Shown here: positions 16,123-26,246 of the stretch, piece after piece
How the letters are laid out: each line of letters starts with the position of its first letter
Position numbering within the stretch: the first letter of the stretch is position 1
Assembly: GCA_934140575.1 (NCBI GenBank)
Contig: CAKPBJ010000001.1
Coordinates: 1-64,000 of the forward strand
Length of the DNA: 64,000 nucleotides
Direction of reading: 5' to 3'
DNA from: an uncultured Bacilli bacterium
GTDB taxonomy: Bacteria > Bacillota_I > Bacilli_A > RF39 > UBA660
Notes under the pieces: generated by a model
The model's input: the letters and a program-made list of their open reading frames with translations, nothing else
What the model was told of the DNA's origin: nothing
The model's database searches: none
Made by a program: the position numbers and the translations under genes

Positions 16123-19077
16123 TTATAATACTTCATCATGATCTTCTAACTTTACACTTACTAATTTAGATACTCCTGATTCTTGCATTGTTATTCCATA
16201 TAGAGTATGGGCATATTCCATAGTCTTTTTCTTGTGGGTAATTATTAAAAATTGAGTTTTATCTTTGTAGTGATTTAAATATTTACCGAATGCTGCAACA
16301 TTTGCTTCATCAAGAGCTGCTTCTACTTCATCAAATAAACAGAATGGTACTGTTCTTACATTTAATATTGCGAATAATAAACTTATTGCTGTTAGAGTTT
16401 TTTCTCCTCCTGACAATAGACTTATTGTCGTTAGTTTTTTTCCTGGAGGAGATGCAACTATATCTACTCCAGTTGATAGTAAGTCATCTGGGTTTGTTAG
16501 TTTTAAATCTGCATTTCCACCCATAAATAATTCTTTAAATACTTTTTGGAACTCTACTCTTATATTTTCAAATGTAATTTTAAATTCTTCTTTCATTACT
16601 TCGTCCATTTCATTCATTATTTCAAGTAATGAGTCTTCAGCATTTAGTAAATCACTCTTTTGATTATTTAAAAATTCATATCTTGTGTTTACCCTTTCAT
16701 ATTCTTCTATTGAATCTAAGTTGACCATACCAATTCTTTTTATGTTAGCTTTGTATGTATTTACTTTTAGTCTTGCTTCTTCTGGTTCAATATCAAGACT
16801 ATATTCATTTTTAGCTCTTTCATATGTCATTTCATATTCAGAATTTAATATACTTAGCATGTTATCTAATTTTACATCGTTTCTATTTATTTTTATTTCT
16901 AAATCTCTTGATTCTTTTTCTTTACTATGTAATTGACTATTTTTTAATTTCTCTTCTGCTTGATAAGCTTCTTGTTTTTCTTTTAAATTAGATATTTCTT
17001 TTGAAATAGAAGTTATATGATTTTCTATTTGTTCTTTTAGAGCTGTTTTTTCATGGAATAATCTAATAAGTTCTTGTTCTTTTTCACTTACTCCATTATT
17101 ATTAATTAATTCAAGTGATTCATATTCTTTTGTGATTGATATTAATTTGTTTTTTATTTCTATTAATTCACTTTTTTTATTATCATATTTTTCTTTTAAA
17201 GCAACTTTGTCTTTTGAAATACTAAATAATTTTTCTTCTATTGCGGTAATTTCTTTATTGTTATCTTGAAGTGATTGTTGTATTTCTGCTTCTTCTTGTT
17301 TTAATAGGTTAAATGTTTTTTCTAAGTGTTGTATTTCTTGTTTTAAAATAATTGAGCTTTTTCCAATGTAGTTTGATCCTCCTGTTAATGATCCTCCTAC
17401 ATTTATAACATCTCCTTCTAATGTTACTATTTTATATCTTGCTTTTATCATATGAGATAGGCGTGTTGCGGCATCTATTGAAGTTGCCACTACTATTATT
17501 CCTAATTGGTTTTTAATTATATTTTCATACTCTTTATTATATTTAACAAGGTCTGACATTATACCAACAAAGTCATTACTATTTTTTAGAATGTTTATTG
17601 TATCATAGTCAACATATCTTTCTTTTATTACTGATATTGGGAAGAATGTTGCACGTCCAGCATGTGAATCTTTTAAATATGAAATAGCTTGTTTTGCTGA
17701 TGGTTCATCTTTTGTAATTATAAAGTTTTTACTAGTAGATATTGCAGTATTTAGAGCTTTTACATATTGTTCATCTACTGATAAAACATTACCTATTGTA
17801 TTATAAATTCCAGTTAGTTCATTGTTTTTCAATACTTTTCTAACACTATTTGGCATGTCTGATCCTGATTCTATCTCTACTCTTAAATTATCAATTTTAT
17901 GTTTTGTAGAAATTAATTCTTGATTATGTCTTGAATAATCATTTGTAAGAAGATTTTTTTCACTCTTAGCATCTTGAAGATTCTTTTCTACTTCTTTTGA
18001 CTCTTGTTCTTTTCGAGATGACTCATTGATAATATCTTTTAGTTTTTCATCGACAGTATTTATTTCATTTGATAATTTTTCTCTTTCTTCAATTAAGTTT
18101 CTGATATTTTCTTTTATTTCATCTTCTTCTTTTGTAGTTTTGCTTCTTTCTTTTAAAAGGTTTCTTTCTCCATCTATCTTTTCTTTTTCTTCAGTTACTT
18201 TTAAAAGTTCTCTTTGAAGATTTGATTTCTCTATTTCTAATTTTTCTAATCTATTATTATCTTCTAAATATTTAGTGTCATTTTTTGTTGCGTGAGTTTG
18301 AAGTGTTAAAATTTCAGAATCTAATTTTTCTTTTCTTATTTTAAAATTGGATTGTTCACTATTTAGATTTTCAATATCATATGCAAGTAATGATACTTCA
18401 TATTTATCTAATCCTTGCTTATTTTCTAAATATTCTGATGCTTTCTTGCTTTGTTCTTTTAATGGGCCTATTTGTAAATCTAATTCTTGAATTATGTCAT
18501 TTAATCTGTCTAAGTTATTATGAGTTTTATCTAGTTTTCTTAAGGCTTCTTCTTTTCTTTTTTTATATTTTAATATTCCTGATGCTTCTTCAAATATTAC
18601 TCTTCTGTCTGTTGCGGAATTACTTAATATTTTATCTACTTCTCCTTGGGAAATGATATTAAATGATTCTTTACCCATACCAGTATCCATAAGTAAATTG
18701 TTTATATCTTTTAATCTACACTTTTCATTATTTAAATAATATTCATTTTCACCACTTCTATATACTTTTCTTTTTATAGAAATTTCTGTGTATGGAACAT
18801 TTAGAAAATGATCATTATTATCAAATATTAATTCTACGCTTGCGACATTTAGTGAATTTCTACTTTTACTTCCAGAAAATATTACATCAGACATTGAACC
18901 ATCACCACGAAGTGATTTTACTGATTGTTCTCCAAGAACCCAGCGTACTGCATCTACTATATTAGATTTACCGGATCCGTTTGGACCTACAATACATGTA
19001 GTCCTTCCATCTAATTTTAATTCAATTTTATCTGCAAATGATTTAAACCCACTAGCTACTATTCCTTTTAAGTACAT
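16123..19077 (-). CDS. smc: Chromosome segregation ATPase SMC, short coiled-coil arms
   Basis: SMC condensin core: head with GPNGSGKSNIVDAVRWVLGEQ (residues 31-50) and Q-loop region; coiled coil about 165-405; hinge about 405-570 (RKVLKNNELTGIYNTIGNVL...GGSLTGGSNYIGKSS); a second coil; C-terminal head with LLSGGEKTLTAIS near 885, FCLFDEVEAALDEANV near 915 and FLIITHKKKTMEYA. At 984 residues it is roughly 200 shorter than the usual ~1,180. The head and hinge look complete, so the loss is in the arms. The start is ATG at 19077 (MYLKGIVASGFKSF) behind AGGGTGAAG. scpA and scpB are not in the window. Confidence 0.94.
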   Translation of the reverse strand: MYLKGIVASGFKSFADKIELKLDGRTTCIVGPNGSGKSNIVDAVRWVLGEQSVKSLRGDGSMSDVIFSGSKSRNSLNVASVELIFDNNDHFLNVPYTEISIKRKVYRSGENEYYLNNEKCRLKDINNLLMDTGMGKESFNIISQGEVDKILSNSATDRRVIFEEASGILKYKKRKEEALRKLDKTHNNLDRLNDIIQELDLQIGPLKEQSKKASEYLENKQGLDKYEVSLLAYDIENLNSEQSNFKIRKEKLDSEILTLQTHATKNDTKYLEDNNRLEKLEIEKSNLQRELLKVTEEKEKIDGERNLLKERSKTTKEEDEIKENIRNLIEEREKLSNEINTVDEKLKDIINESSRKEQESKEVEKNLQDAKSEKNLLTNDYSRHNQELISTKHKIDNLRVEIESGSDMPNSVRKVLKNNELTGIYNTIGNVLSVDEQYVKALNTAISTSKNFIITKDEPSAKQAISYLKDSHAGRATFFPISVIKERYVDYDTINILKNSNDFVGIMSDLVKYNKEYENIIKNQLGIIVVATSIDAATRLSHMIKARYKIVTLEGDVINVGGSLTGGSNYIGKSSIILKQEIQHLEKTFNLLKQEEAEIQQSLQDNNKEITAIEEKLFSISKDKVALKEKYDNKKSELIEIKNKLISITKEYESLELINNNGVSEKEQELIRLFHEKTALKEQIENHITSISKEISNLKEKQEAYQAEEKLKNSQLHSKEKESRDLEIKINRNDVKLDNMLSILNSEYEMTYERAKNEYSLDIEPEEARLKVNTYKANIKRIGMVNLDSIEEYERVNTRYEFLNNQKSDLLNAEDSLLEIMNEMDEVMKEEFKITFENIRVEFQKVFKELFMGGNADLKLTNPDDLLSTGVDIVASPPGKKLTTISLLSGGEKTLTAISLLFAILNVRTVPFCLFDEVEAALDEANVAAFGKYLNHYKDKTQFLIITHKKKTMEYAHTLYGITMQESGVSKLVSVKLEDHDEVL

Positions 19078-19154
19078 ATACTTCACCCTAGTTAGAATTA
19101 TACTATAATTTGGATTTTTCAGCAATTCTTTAATGTATACGAATTATTTATAAT

Positions 19155-19184
19155 GAAAAAATGTAGACTTTTTTGCCTACATTT
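19155..19184 (-). terminator. Terminator between the 299-aa anchored protein gene and smc
   Basis: AAATGTAG / CTACATTT stem with a U-run on the minus strand, 13 bases past the stop at 19197. Confidence 0.8.
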
Positions 19185-19196
19185 AATTTTTAATGT

Positions 19197-20096
19197 TTAT
19201 TTTTTTAAACTTAATGGGTTTGATTTATCTAGTACTTTTTGTGATACTGCATTATCTATTATTTTTGAAATACGTGCACTCTTATTTTGCTCATAATTAT
19301 TATATGTAGCGTATGCTTTTACTTCATCTAAATAAAATCCTTGGGCATTATTTATATAAAATTGGCAGTTGCTACATTTTATTTTTTTACCTATATCAAA
19401 TATTAAATTTGTTTCTTCTTCTTTTGTATTTTTATATTCGTCAATATTTGTTTGTAAAACTTCCATTGCTTTTACCCTGGCCATATAGATGTTTTTTATA
19501 GATTCTGCACTTTCTTTTTCTACATTGATATTTGCCATCGTTAATAGTTTTTGCATGACTTCTTGAAGATCGTTTCTATACATTATGTAGCTAAATGGTC
19601 TTATCTTTACTTTTTGCATAAGTTGTTTTTTATTTTCTGTATATAATGGGGTTTCAACTAGTTCAAATTTGTAGTGTTCTTTTATTGTATCACTAAGTTT
19701 TTTTGAATATTTTTCTAAAGCTTTATCATATTCAGTTAAATCGTCTTTTATTTTCTTTTTATACTCACTTGGTATTTCTTGTTCCTGTGTTGAATCTTTT
19801 CCTACCATTGGTGAGAAAAATTTTGGTTCTATTCCTGTCAATTCATAATAGTCATTTGCAGTTTTCGTTGCATCTACAAGATATTTATTGAATTCAGAAG
19901 AAAGTTCTTGGACCTTCTTCTGATTCTCATCTAGTGCTTTGTCCTCAACTGTTGGATATTTATTAACATTTGGCTTATCATCTTTTTTGTTGGAAGATGT
20001 TGAACTATATAATATTCCAAGTATTATGGAAACCATTCCTATAAAAACAAATAAGCATATAATTATAACGGCTATTTTACTTTTTTTCTTATTCAT
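19197..20096 (-). CDS. Membrane-anchored extracytoplasmic protein, unknown
   Basis: 299 residues: a lysine-rich N terminus (MNKKKSKI), one membrane helix at about 8-30 (AVIIICLFVFIGMVSIILGILY), then a Ser/Lys linker and a mainly helical extracellular domain with two cysteines close together (KIKCSNCQFY). No family recognised. It starts 8 bases after the stop of the pilin-like TSP1 protein gene and ends in a terminator, so it is probably a functional partner of that surface protein. Confidence 0.7.
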   Translation of the reverse strand: MNKKKSKIAVIIICLFVFIGMVSIILGILYSSTSSNKKDDKPNVNKYPTVEDKALDENQKKVQELSSEFNKYLVDATKTANDYYELTGIEPKFFSPMVGKDSTQEQEIPSEYKKKIKDDLTEYDKALEKYSKKLSDTIKEHYKFELVETPLYTENKKQLMQKVKIRPFSYIMYRNDLQEVMQKLLTMANINVEKESAESIKNIYMARVKAMEVLQTNIDEYKNTKEEETNLIFDIGKKIKCSNCQFYINNAQGFYLDEVKAYATYNNYEQNKSARISKIIDNAVSQKVLDKSNPLSLKK

Positions 20097-20104
20097 AGTT
20101 TCTC

Positions 20105-22393
20105 CTATCCTACTACATTACAAACATTAGAACCAGCTCCACCCCAACTAATTGTTTGTCCTTTACTTTTTATAAATGTGTATCTATCGATGTACCATTG
20201 ATATTGACTTTGTTGAACTATTCCACCATATCCCATTGAATACCTATACTGTGTCCCAGGATTATATCCGCTTGTATATCCAGTCAGTTCAAACCAATAC
20301 CACCTGCCAGCAACTCCATTATTTGTGCCGTATACTCCCCATGCTCCATCTCGCCAACAATTAATTGTTGGTGAACATGAAGATGTATTACATGCTGCTT
20401 TTTCCCAATCTGTTCCAGTTGAACATTGTTCTCCAGTATATATAGAATTATATGTTATAGGTCTAGATCTCCATTGTTCTCCACCACCGCATGAAACACT
20501 ACAGCTGCCCCATGCTGACCATGAACCATATGTCGGTGTTGTTTGATCACAACAGCCTTTATCATTACAATTTGTACTATCTTCTTCTGTGCTAGTTGAA
20601 CATACTTCACCTGTAATAGTAGACTTGTATGTTACAGTTCTTGTTCTTTTCTTTGTTCCTGGGCCACAGGTTGCACTACAGCTACCCCATCCTGACCAGT
20701 CTCCGTATGATGGTGTTGTTTGATCGCAACAGTTTTTAATATTGCAATCTACTTTACGAGATTTTGTTGCTTGACAGGCATTATTTGTGTAATTATCTAT
20801 TGTATGTGATATTTGATCTTGTTTTCCAGGACCACATGATTTATTACATGTACCTTGATTAATCCAATTTTCATCAGATCTAATATTATTTCCACATTCT
20901 TCATACACTTTATAAGTTTTTGATTGTTTACTAATATTTCCACTCTGATCTTTTATAGATACATATAATGTTCTATTCTTTCCATCTAAGCTTCCTGGGA
21001 ATGTTATAGATGATGTTTCAGTATATGTTGTCCAGTTCGAACAGTAATCTGATGTTGATATACACATTTGTAAATTGTTTTCTTTTATATTATCAGATGC
21101 AGTAATTTTTGCTGTTGCGGTTAAAGCATTATATTTATCATTTGTTGATGTTATTGTTATGGTTGATACTGTTGGTGGAGTTAAGTCTATCTTAACTGTT
21201 GCCTCGTTTGAATATGCTGAACAGTTACCAGCTTTATCACAAGCTTTAAACTTAATTTTAGATTCACCTTCTGCTTCAATATTTCTGTAGTTACTTATAA
21301 CATCCTTTTCATTTGTAGTTTTTCCTGTTGTTGTATATTTATATGTAAGATTTGTTCCAGCTATTGTATCTGTTGCACTTGGTACTGCAATTAATTTTTT
21401 TCCAGACCAAGTACCAGGCGTATATAAGCTTAATCCGGTTGTTTTATTTGTTGGTTTACTATTTGCATCATTTGTTTTCCATTGGAATATATTAATATTT
21501 GGAACTGTTGGAGCTGTATTATCAACAATATATGGACCAAAATATATAATATTATTTTTGTTGTTTAATAATATATCATTTCCAGATACATCATTTATTA
21601 CTTCTGGTTTTACTGCTAAAAAATACTTTCCTGTAGCCCCAGATGGTGTTATTATTTTTGTTTGATTTGTATTTTTAAGTGTAATTTCTTTATTAGCTAA
21701 AATTTGTTTCTTTTGTTCATTGATGCTTGGTGTTGTTGGGAAAGTCAATTCTTTCCATTCGGCATCTGAACCTACACTATTTGATGATGTTGTCCAAGCA
21801 TATTTTAATTTTAGTGCACCATTATTTTGAAAACCTGTTAAACTTGTCATTTTTAATTGGAAAGATAATGATTTTTTAGTTAATGATGTTTCATTCTTAA
21901 TTGTTGGCTCAATTGTAACTTTTGTTTCTGGATTAGTACTACATTGTGTATTTATTACTATTCCTGGATTTGGTCTTAATTCAACTTTATTAACTTTATT
22001 ATTTTTTACTGTTCCACATCCAAGTTGAGCAACATAGCTATATTTGTCCTCTATTTTTACAACTCTTATAAATGTGTTATCTGTATTACATGATGTATTT
22101 TCTATTTGAATATCCTTTACTAAACTTTTATCCTTTAAATCAGAATATTTAATATAAGCACATCCAGTTGTATTATTACCAAATAAATCTTTGGAATATG
22201 AATTTACATAAAGTTTTGCACTATCAACCAGTGACTTTGAATATGTTGTGTATTTTCTTTCATTTCCATTTTCAGCTATATTTCTTATTAATGGAATAGA
22301 CATTGCCGTTATTATTCCTAGAATAACAATTACTACAAGCAATTCAACCAATGTGAACCCTTTTTTATTATTTGATTTATTAATAATATTCAT
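20105..22393 (-). CDS. Type IV pilin-like surface protein with thrombospondin type 1 repeats
   Basis: The N terminus KKGFTLVELLVVIVILGIITAMSIP (residues 10-34) is a type III signal/N-methylation motif, cut before Phe by a prepilin peptidase. A large ectodomain follows: a pseudopilin-like part, an Ig-like region about 395-495 (DLTPPTVSTITITS, DQSGNISKQSKTYKVYEECG), then three Cys-rich thrombospondin type 1-like repeats near 514 (GTCNKSCGPG), 567 (WSGWGSCSATCGPGTKKRTR) and 624 (WSAWGSCSVSCGGGEQWRSR), and a Trp/Tyr/Gly-rich tail. TSP1 repeats are chiefly animal and apicomplexan adhesion modules, so this may be an adhesin. The start follows GAGAGGG. No pilus ATPase, platform protein or peptidase is in the window. 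Confidence 0.82.
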   Translation of the reverse strand: MNIINKSNNKKGFTLVELLVVIVILGIITAMSIPLIRNIAENGNERKYTTYSKSLVDSAKLYVNSYSKDLFGNNTTGCAYIKYSDLKDKSLVKDIQIENTSCNTDNTFIRVVKIEDKYSYVAQLGCGTVKNNKVNKVELRPNPGIVINTQCSTNPETKVTIEPTIKNETSLTKKSLSFQLKMTSLTGFQNNGALKLKYAWTTSSNSVGSDAEWKELTFPTTPSINEQKKQILANKEITLKNTNQTKIITPSGATGKYFLAVKPEVINDVSGNDILLNNKNNIIYFGPYIVDNTAPTVPNINIFQWKTNDANSKPTNKTTGLSLYTPGTWSGKKLIAVPSATDTIAGTNLTYKYTTTGKTTNEKDVISNYRNIEAEGESKIKFKACDKAGNCSAYSNEATVKIDLTPPTVSTITITSTNDKYNALTATAKITASDNIKENNLQMCISTSDYCSNWTTYTETSSITFPGSLDGKNRTLYVSIKDQSGNISKQSKTYKVYEECGNNIRSDENWINQGTCNKSCGPGKQDQISHTIDNYTNNACQATKSRKVDCNIKNCCDQTTPSYGDWSGWGSCSATCGPGTKKRTRTVTYKSTITGEVCSTSTEEDSTNCNDKGCCDQTTPTYGSWSAWGSCSVSCGGGEQWRSRPITYNSIYTGEQCSTGTDWEKAACNTSSCSPTINCWRDGAWGVYGTNNGVAGRWYWFELTGYTSGYNPGTQYRYSMGYGGIVQQSQYQWYIDRYTFIKSKGQTISWGGAGSNVCNVVG

Positions 22394-22472
22394 ATTCTTA
22401 CCCTCTCTAGAATTTCTATACTCTTTTTAATTATAACATAAATAAATATTAAAAATAAATCAATAAGTTAGA

Positions 22473-23312
22473 TTAATTTGATTTTTCAGATAGAAGTGAA
22501 TCAATTCTTTTTAATTCATATCCTTTTTTTGTGATATATTCAACTGATGTTTTTAGTTCTGATAAGTTCTTATCATTTATATCTATTTTTATAATAATGG
22601 AATTTGATAAATTTTTCTTTATATTGTTAAATAAATTCTTATTGATTACTAAATATGGTTTTATAGTATGTAGCTTTAAAGATGTACATAGATTTAATAT
22701 TTCTTTATTTTCTTTTTCACTATAACAATATTTTGCCTTTTTATTTGTTTGATTTTCAAGATAAGAAAGAGCTGTTTGAAATAAGTTTTTTTCATAACCT
22801 TCATTATAACTTAATAGCTCTATTTCATATTTTTTTAAACTACTTGGAATATTTTCATTTAATTCTAATAGTGTTCCATCTATAAATATTGTTACTGGTA
22901 CTTGGATTCTTTTCAAATAACTGGCTAATTTACTTAGATTATCAATATTTGAAGCAGTGAATATTAAAGCAACACTTTTATTATTAGAGTTACCTTTTTC
23001 AATATAATGTGTATATATGTTTTCTATTGATGTTGTTGGTTGTACTTCTTTCATTACCATTAGTGTTTCATTATAATTTCCGTATTTTTTCATTTTACTA
23101 TATGTTTTATTTAAATCTATTTCTTTTCCATATTTACCTGGAATTATACTATTACCTATTATTTTTGCATCTTCTCCTATTACTTTGTATTTATTTATAT
23201 TTAATTTTATTTGTTTCATTATTGGATCATTATCTTTTAGTATATTTAAACAAATATTAGTATAGTACATACTAATTATAGAAAATATTATTAAAATTAT
23301 TATTTTTTTCAT
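22473..23312 (-). CDS. YlxY-like polysaccharide-deacetylase-fold protein, probably inactive
   Basis: 279 residues with an N-terminal signal/anchor (KKIIILIIFSIISMYYTNIC). The core resembles the NodB fold: VALIFTASNIDNLSKLASYLKRIQVPVTIFIDGTLLELN, later IELLSYNEG and a C-terminal IIIKIDINDKNLSEL. The catalytic TFDDG of deacetylases is replaced by IFTASN, so metal binding is unlikely. Identity rests on this fold plus position: it directly follows pnp, as ylxY does in Bacillus (rpsO-pnp-ylxY). Role unknown. Confidence 0.6.
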   Translation of the reverse strand: MKKIIILIIFSIISMYYTNICLNILKDNDPIMKQIKLNINKYKVIGEDAKIIGNSIIPGKYGKEIDLNKTYSKMKKYGNYNETLMVMKEVQPTTSIENIYTHYIEKGNSNNKSVALIFTASNIDNLSKLASYLKRIQVPVTIFIDGTLLELNENIPSSLKKYEIELLSYNEGYEKNLFQTALSYLENQTNKKAKYCYSEKENKEILNLCTSLKLHTIKPYLVINKNLFNNIKKNLSNSIIIKIDINDKNLSELKTSVEYITKKGYELKRIDSLLSEKSN

Positions 23313-23343
23313 TTTTTCACCTGATAAATTATATGATAAAAAA

Positions 23344-23376
23344 AAGAATCTAATTACTTAGACTCATTTGATTCTT
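23344..23376 (-). terminator. Likely terminator at the pnp 3' end
   Basis: AAGAATC / GATTCTT arms spanning the last pnp codons, followed by a run of U on the minus strand. The loop is long (about 19 bases), so efficiency is uncertain. Confidence 0.5.
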
Positions 23377-25558
23377 GTTCTTGTTGTATTTCTTTGTTAA
23401 TTGATTCTTTTTTTCTTATTGTTTTTTTAGGTAGTGCTTCTTTTCTTGAGAAGTTTTGTCTTCCTTTTTTGTCAGGTCCTAGGGCTTTTACTATTATTTC
23501 ATCGCCTACTGATACGATATCACTTGGTTTTTCTACTCTTTCATGAGCTAGTTGTGATACATGAACTAATCCTTCGCATCCTGGCCAAATTTCAACGAAG
23601 CATCCGAAGTCTTCTACTTTAACAACTTTTGCTGGATAGATTTCTCCTACTTCTACTTCTCTTGTGATATCTTCTATCATCTTACGAGTTTTATCAATTA
23701 TTTCTTTATCACTGTGATAAATAATTACACGACCATCATCTTCTAATTCAACTTTTACAGCATTTACATTTGTAACTTCTGTAACATTAGATGCTTCACA
23801 AATAATTTTTGTGATCATTTCTCCACCTTTACCGATTACATCTTTAATTTTTAAAGGGTTAATCATAAATGTTTCCATCTTTGGAGCATATTTTGATACT
23901 TCTTTACGAGGCTCTGCGATTTGTTTTTTAATAACATCTAATATTTCTAATCTTGCTTTTTTAGCTTGAGCAAGTGCTTCTTTTAATATTTCTTTTGTAA
24001 TTCCTTTTATTTTAATATCCATTTGTAGAGCAGTTATTCCGTCTTTTGTTCCGGCAACTTTAAAATCCATATCTCCTAAATGGTCTTCCATACCTTGGAT
24101 ATCAGTTAAAATTGTATAATCATCTTCATGAGTAATAAGTCCCATAGCAATACCTGCGACTGGTGCTTTTATTGGAACTCCTGCTGCCATTAGTGACATA
24201 CATCCTGCACAAATACTTGCTTGTGAAGATGATCCGTTTGATTCAAGAATTTCTGATACAACTCTTATTGTATATGGGAATTCTTCTTCAGATGGAATTA
24301 CTTGAGCAAGTGCTCTTTCTCCTAAAGCTCCATGTCCAATTTCACGACGTCCAGGTGCTCCATATCTTCCTGTTTCTCCTACAGAGAATTGTGGGAAGTT
24401 ATAGTGTAACATAAATCTCTTTTGGTCTTCTAATCCTAATCCATCAATTACTTGGTGTTCATTAAGTGCACCTAAAGTTGTTACTCCTAAAGCTTGAGTT
24501 TCTCCACGAGTAAATAGTGCTGAACCATGAGTTCTTGGAAGTAAATCTATATCTGTTGATAATGGTCTTATTTCATCCATTTGTCTTCCATCTGATCTTA
24601 TATGTTCTTTTACAACTATACTTCTAAATAATTTGTATTCCACATTTGATACAACCATTTGTACTTTTACAAGTAATTCTTTTAATTCTTGTTCTTTTAA
24701 TTTATCTTCATTTTCTTTTGTGAATAGTTCAACCATTTCTTCTTTAATTGAATCTATTGCAGCATATTTTTCTAATTTTTCTTTTATTCGAAGTGCTTTA
24801 TCCATTTTCTCTGTAATTAGTGATTCAATACGTTCTACTAATTCTTTTTCTGGAGTTAATGTTTCATACTCCATTTTTTCTTCACCAATTTCAGAAATTA
24901 TTTTTTCTTCAAAAGCAATTAGTTCTTTTACAGCATTATGTCCAAACATTAATGCATCTAACATTACATCTTCTGATACTTGTTTTGCTCCTGCTTCTAC
25001 CATGTTAATTGCATCTTTTGTTCCGGCTACTGTTAAATCTAAATCTGACTTTTCTAATTCTTCTGGTGTTGGATTGATAATAAATTCTCCATCTACTCTA
25101 CCAACTTTTACTCCTGCGATTGGTCCATTAAATGGGATTTTTGAGATTGATACTGCAAGAGATGATGCAAGCATTGCAGTTAACTCTGGTGAACAATCTT
25201 GATCAACTGATAAAACTGTTGAAATAACTTGTGTTTCATTTTTAAATCCTTCTGGAAATAATGGACGCATTGGTCTATCTATCATACGTGCAGCTAATGT
25301 TGCAGCTTCACTTGGACGCCCTTCTCTTTTTATAAAACCTCCTGGGATTTTTCCAACAGAGTATAATTTTTCTTGATAATTAACAGTTAGTGGAAAAAAA
25401 TCAGACAAAAGGTTTGCGTTTTTTGATACTACTGCTGCGGTTAAAACAACTGTATCATTATATCTTACTAAGACAGCACCATCTGCTTGTTTAGCTAAAC
25501 ATCCATTTTCTACAACTATCTTTTTACCATAAAAATCTAATTCAAATGTTTTCTTCAT
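23354..25558 (-). CDS. pnp: Polyribonucleotide nucleotidyltransferase (PNPase)
   Basis: Phosphorolytic 3'-to-5' exoribonuclease of the RNA degradosome. Two RNase PH domains are visible: the first with [34 protein letters not shown], the second with [33 protein letters not shown] and [19 protein letters not shown]...[19 protein letters not shown], whose acidic residues bind metal. Then come a KH domain ([21 protein letters not shown]) and an S1 domain ([34 protein letters not shown]). The 734-aa length is normal. It follows rpsO after an attenuator-like hairpin, as in many bacteria. Confidence 0.97.
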   Translation of the reverse strand: MKKTFELDFYGKKIVVENGCLAKQADGAVLVRYNDTVVLTAAVVSKNANLLSDFFPLTVNYQEKLYSVGKIPGGFIKREGRPSEAATLAARMIDRPMRPLFPEGFKNETQVISTVLSVDQDCSPELTAMLASSLAVSISKIPFNGPIAGVKVGRVDGEFIINPTPEELEKSDLDLTVAGTKDAINMVEAGAKQVSEDVMLDALMFGHNAVKELIAFEEKIISEIGEEKMEYETLTPEKELVERIESLITEKMDKALRIKEKLEKYAAIDSIKEEMVELFTKENEDKLKEQELKELLVKVQMVVSNVEYKLFRSIVVKEHIRSDGRQMDEIRPLSTDIDLLPRTHGSALFTRGETQALGVTTLGALNEHQVIDGLGLEDQKRFMLHYNFPQFSVGETGRYGAPGRREIGHGALGERALAQVIPSEEEFPYTIRVVSEILESNGSSSQASICAGCMSLMAAGVPIKAPVAGIAMGLITHEDDYTILTDIQGMEDHLGDMDFKVAGTKDGITALQMDIKIKGITKEILKEALAQAKKARLEILDVIKKQIAEPRKEVSKYAPKMETFMINPLKIKDVIGKGGEMITKIICEASNVTEVTNVNAVKVELEDDGRVIIYHSDKEIIDKTRKMIEDITREVEVGEIYPAKVVKVEDFGCFVEIWPGCEGLVHVSQLAHERVEKPSDIVSVGDEIIVKALGPDKKGRQNFSRKEALPKKTIRKKESINKEIQQEQESNESK

Positions 25559-25581
25559 ATACTACCTCTTTCTTTTATTTC

Positions 25582-25611
25582 AAAAAAAATAGACACTAAA
25601 AAATGTGCCTA
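25582..25611 (-). terminator. Intercistronic terminator/attenuator between rpsO and pnp
   Basis: On the minus strand TAGGCAC / GTGTCTA (one G-U pair) followed by eight U, placed at the rpsO stop and 24 bases before pnp. It probably reduces but does not abolish readthrough into pnp. Confidence 0.7.
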
Positions 25612-25878
25612 CTTTCTTAAACCTAGTTTTTTGATTACTTCACGATAAGATTGAATATCTTTCTTAGCTAAGTATTGTAACATATTTCTACGTTGACCAA
25701 CTTTCTTTAAAAGACCTCTACGTGAATGATGATCGTGAATATGTACTTTTAAATGTTCAGTTAATTCTTCGATTTCTTTTGTAAGAATTGCGATTTGAAC
25801 TTCTGCTGAACCAGTATCTTTTTCACTCTTAGCAAATTCTTTTATAATTTCTTGCTTTTTTTCTTTTGTTAATGCCAT
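25609..25878 (-). CDS. rpsO: 30S ribosomal protein S15
   Basis: 89 residues, full length. Diagnostic stretches: [59 protein letters not shown] and [13 protein letters not shown]15 binds 16S rRNA helices 20-22 and nucleates the 30S platform. It has its own promoter at 25963-25991 and a structured leader; pnp lies downstream. Confidence 0.98.
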   Translation of the reverse strand: MALTKEKKQEIIKEFAKSEKDTGSAEVQIAILTKEIEELTEHLKVHIHDHHSRRGLLKKVGQRRNMLQYLAKKDIQSYREVIKKLGLRK

Positions 25879-25894
25879 ATTAACACTTCCTTTC

Positions 25895-25960
25895 TTTAAT
25901 AATCCACCATAACTAAGTAAGAAATCGGAAATTTTTCTAACTGAGTAACGGTAAGTACTT
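25895..25960 (-). promoter_or_regulatory. Structured rpsO leader, possible S15 autoregulatory element
   Basis: Within the ~80-base leader, ACTCAGTTAGAAA can pair with TTTCTTACTTAGT (two mismatches). S15 leaders in several bacterial groups bind S15; I cannot match this to a specific class from sequence alone. Confidence 0.35.
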
Positions 25961-25962
25961 GT

Positions 25963-25991
25963 ATTATATAATGTTTTTTATTATTATGCAA
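25963..25991 (-). promoter_or_regulatory. Sigma-A promoter of rpsO
   Basis: On the minus strand TTGCAT (25986-25991), 17-base spacer, TATAAT (25963-25968). Confidence 0.8.
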
Positions 25992-26246
25992 GAGTTTTTA
26001 TTATTCTTCACTATTTAAATCAATATATAATTCTACTTTGCCACATTTTTTATTATTTTCTACTATGATAATAAATATTAATATATTTTATCTTCTGAGT
26101 TAGAATTAAAAATATTATTTTTTTATTATCTATAAATGTACACCTTTCATATATAAACTACTTGTATTATATTATAGCTTTATAAAATACATTAAATTAA
26201 ACTTTAAAAACAATTTTTTTTATGATACATTTATTATGGTGATTTT
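25992..26246. other. AT-rich intergenic gap between rpsO and the CPBP gene
   Basis: Divergent gene spacer (the full gap is 25879-26246). Apart from the rpsO promoter and leader I see only homopolymeric A/T sequence and no ORF with a ribosome binding site. Confidence 0.5.

Noticed and set aside
24633..25202. 189-codon plus-strand open frame opposite pnp
   Set aside because: Antisense to an unambiguous PNPase gene, Ser/Ile/Asn-rich composition typical of reversed AT-rich coding sequence, no ribosome binding site.
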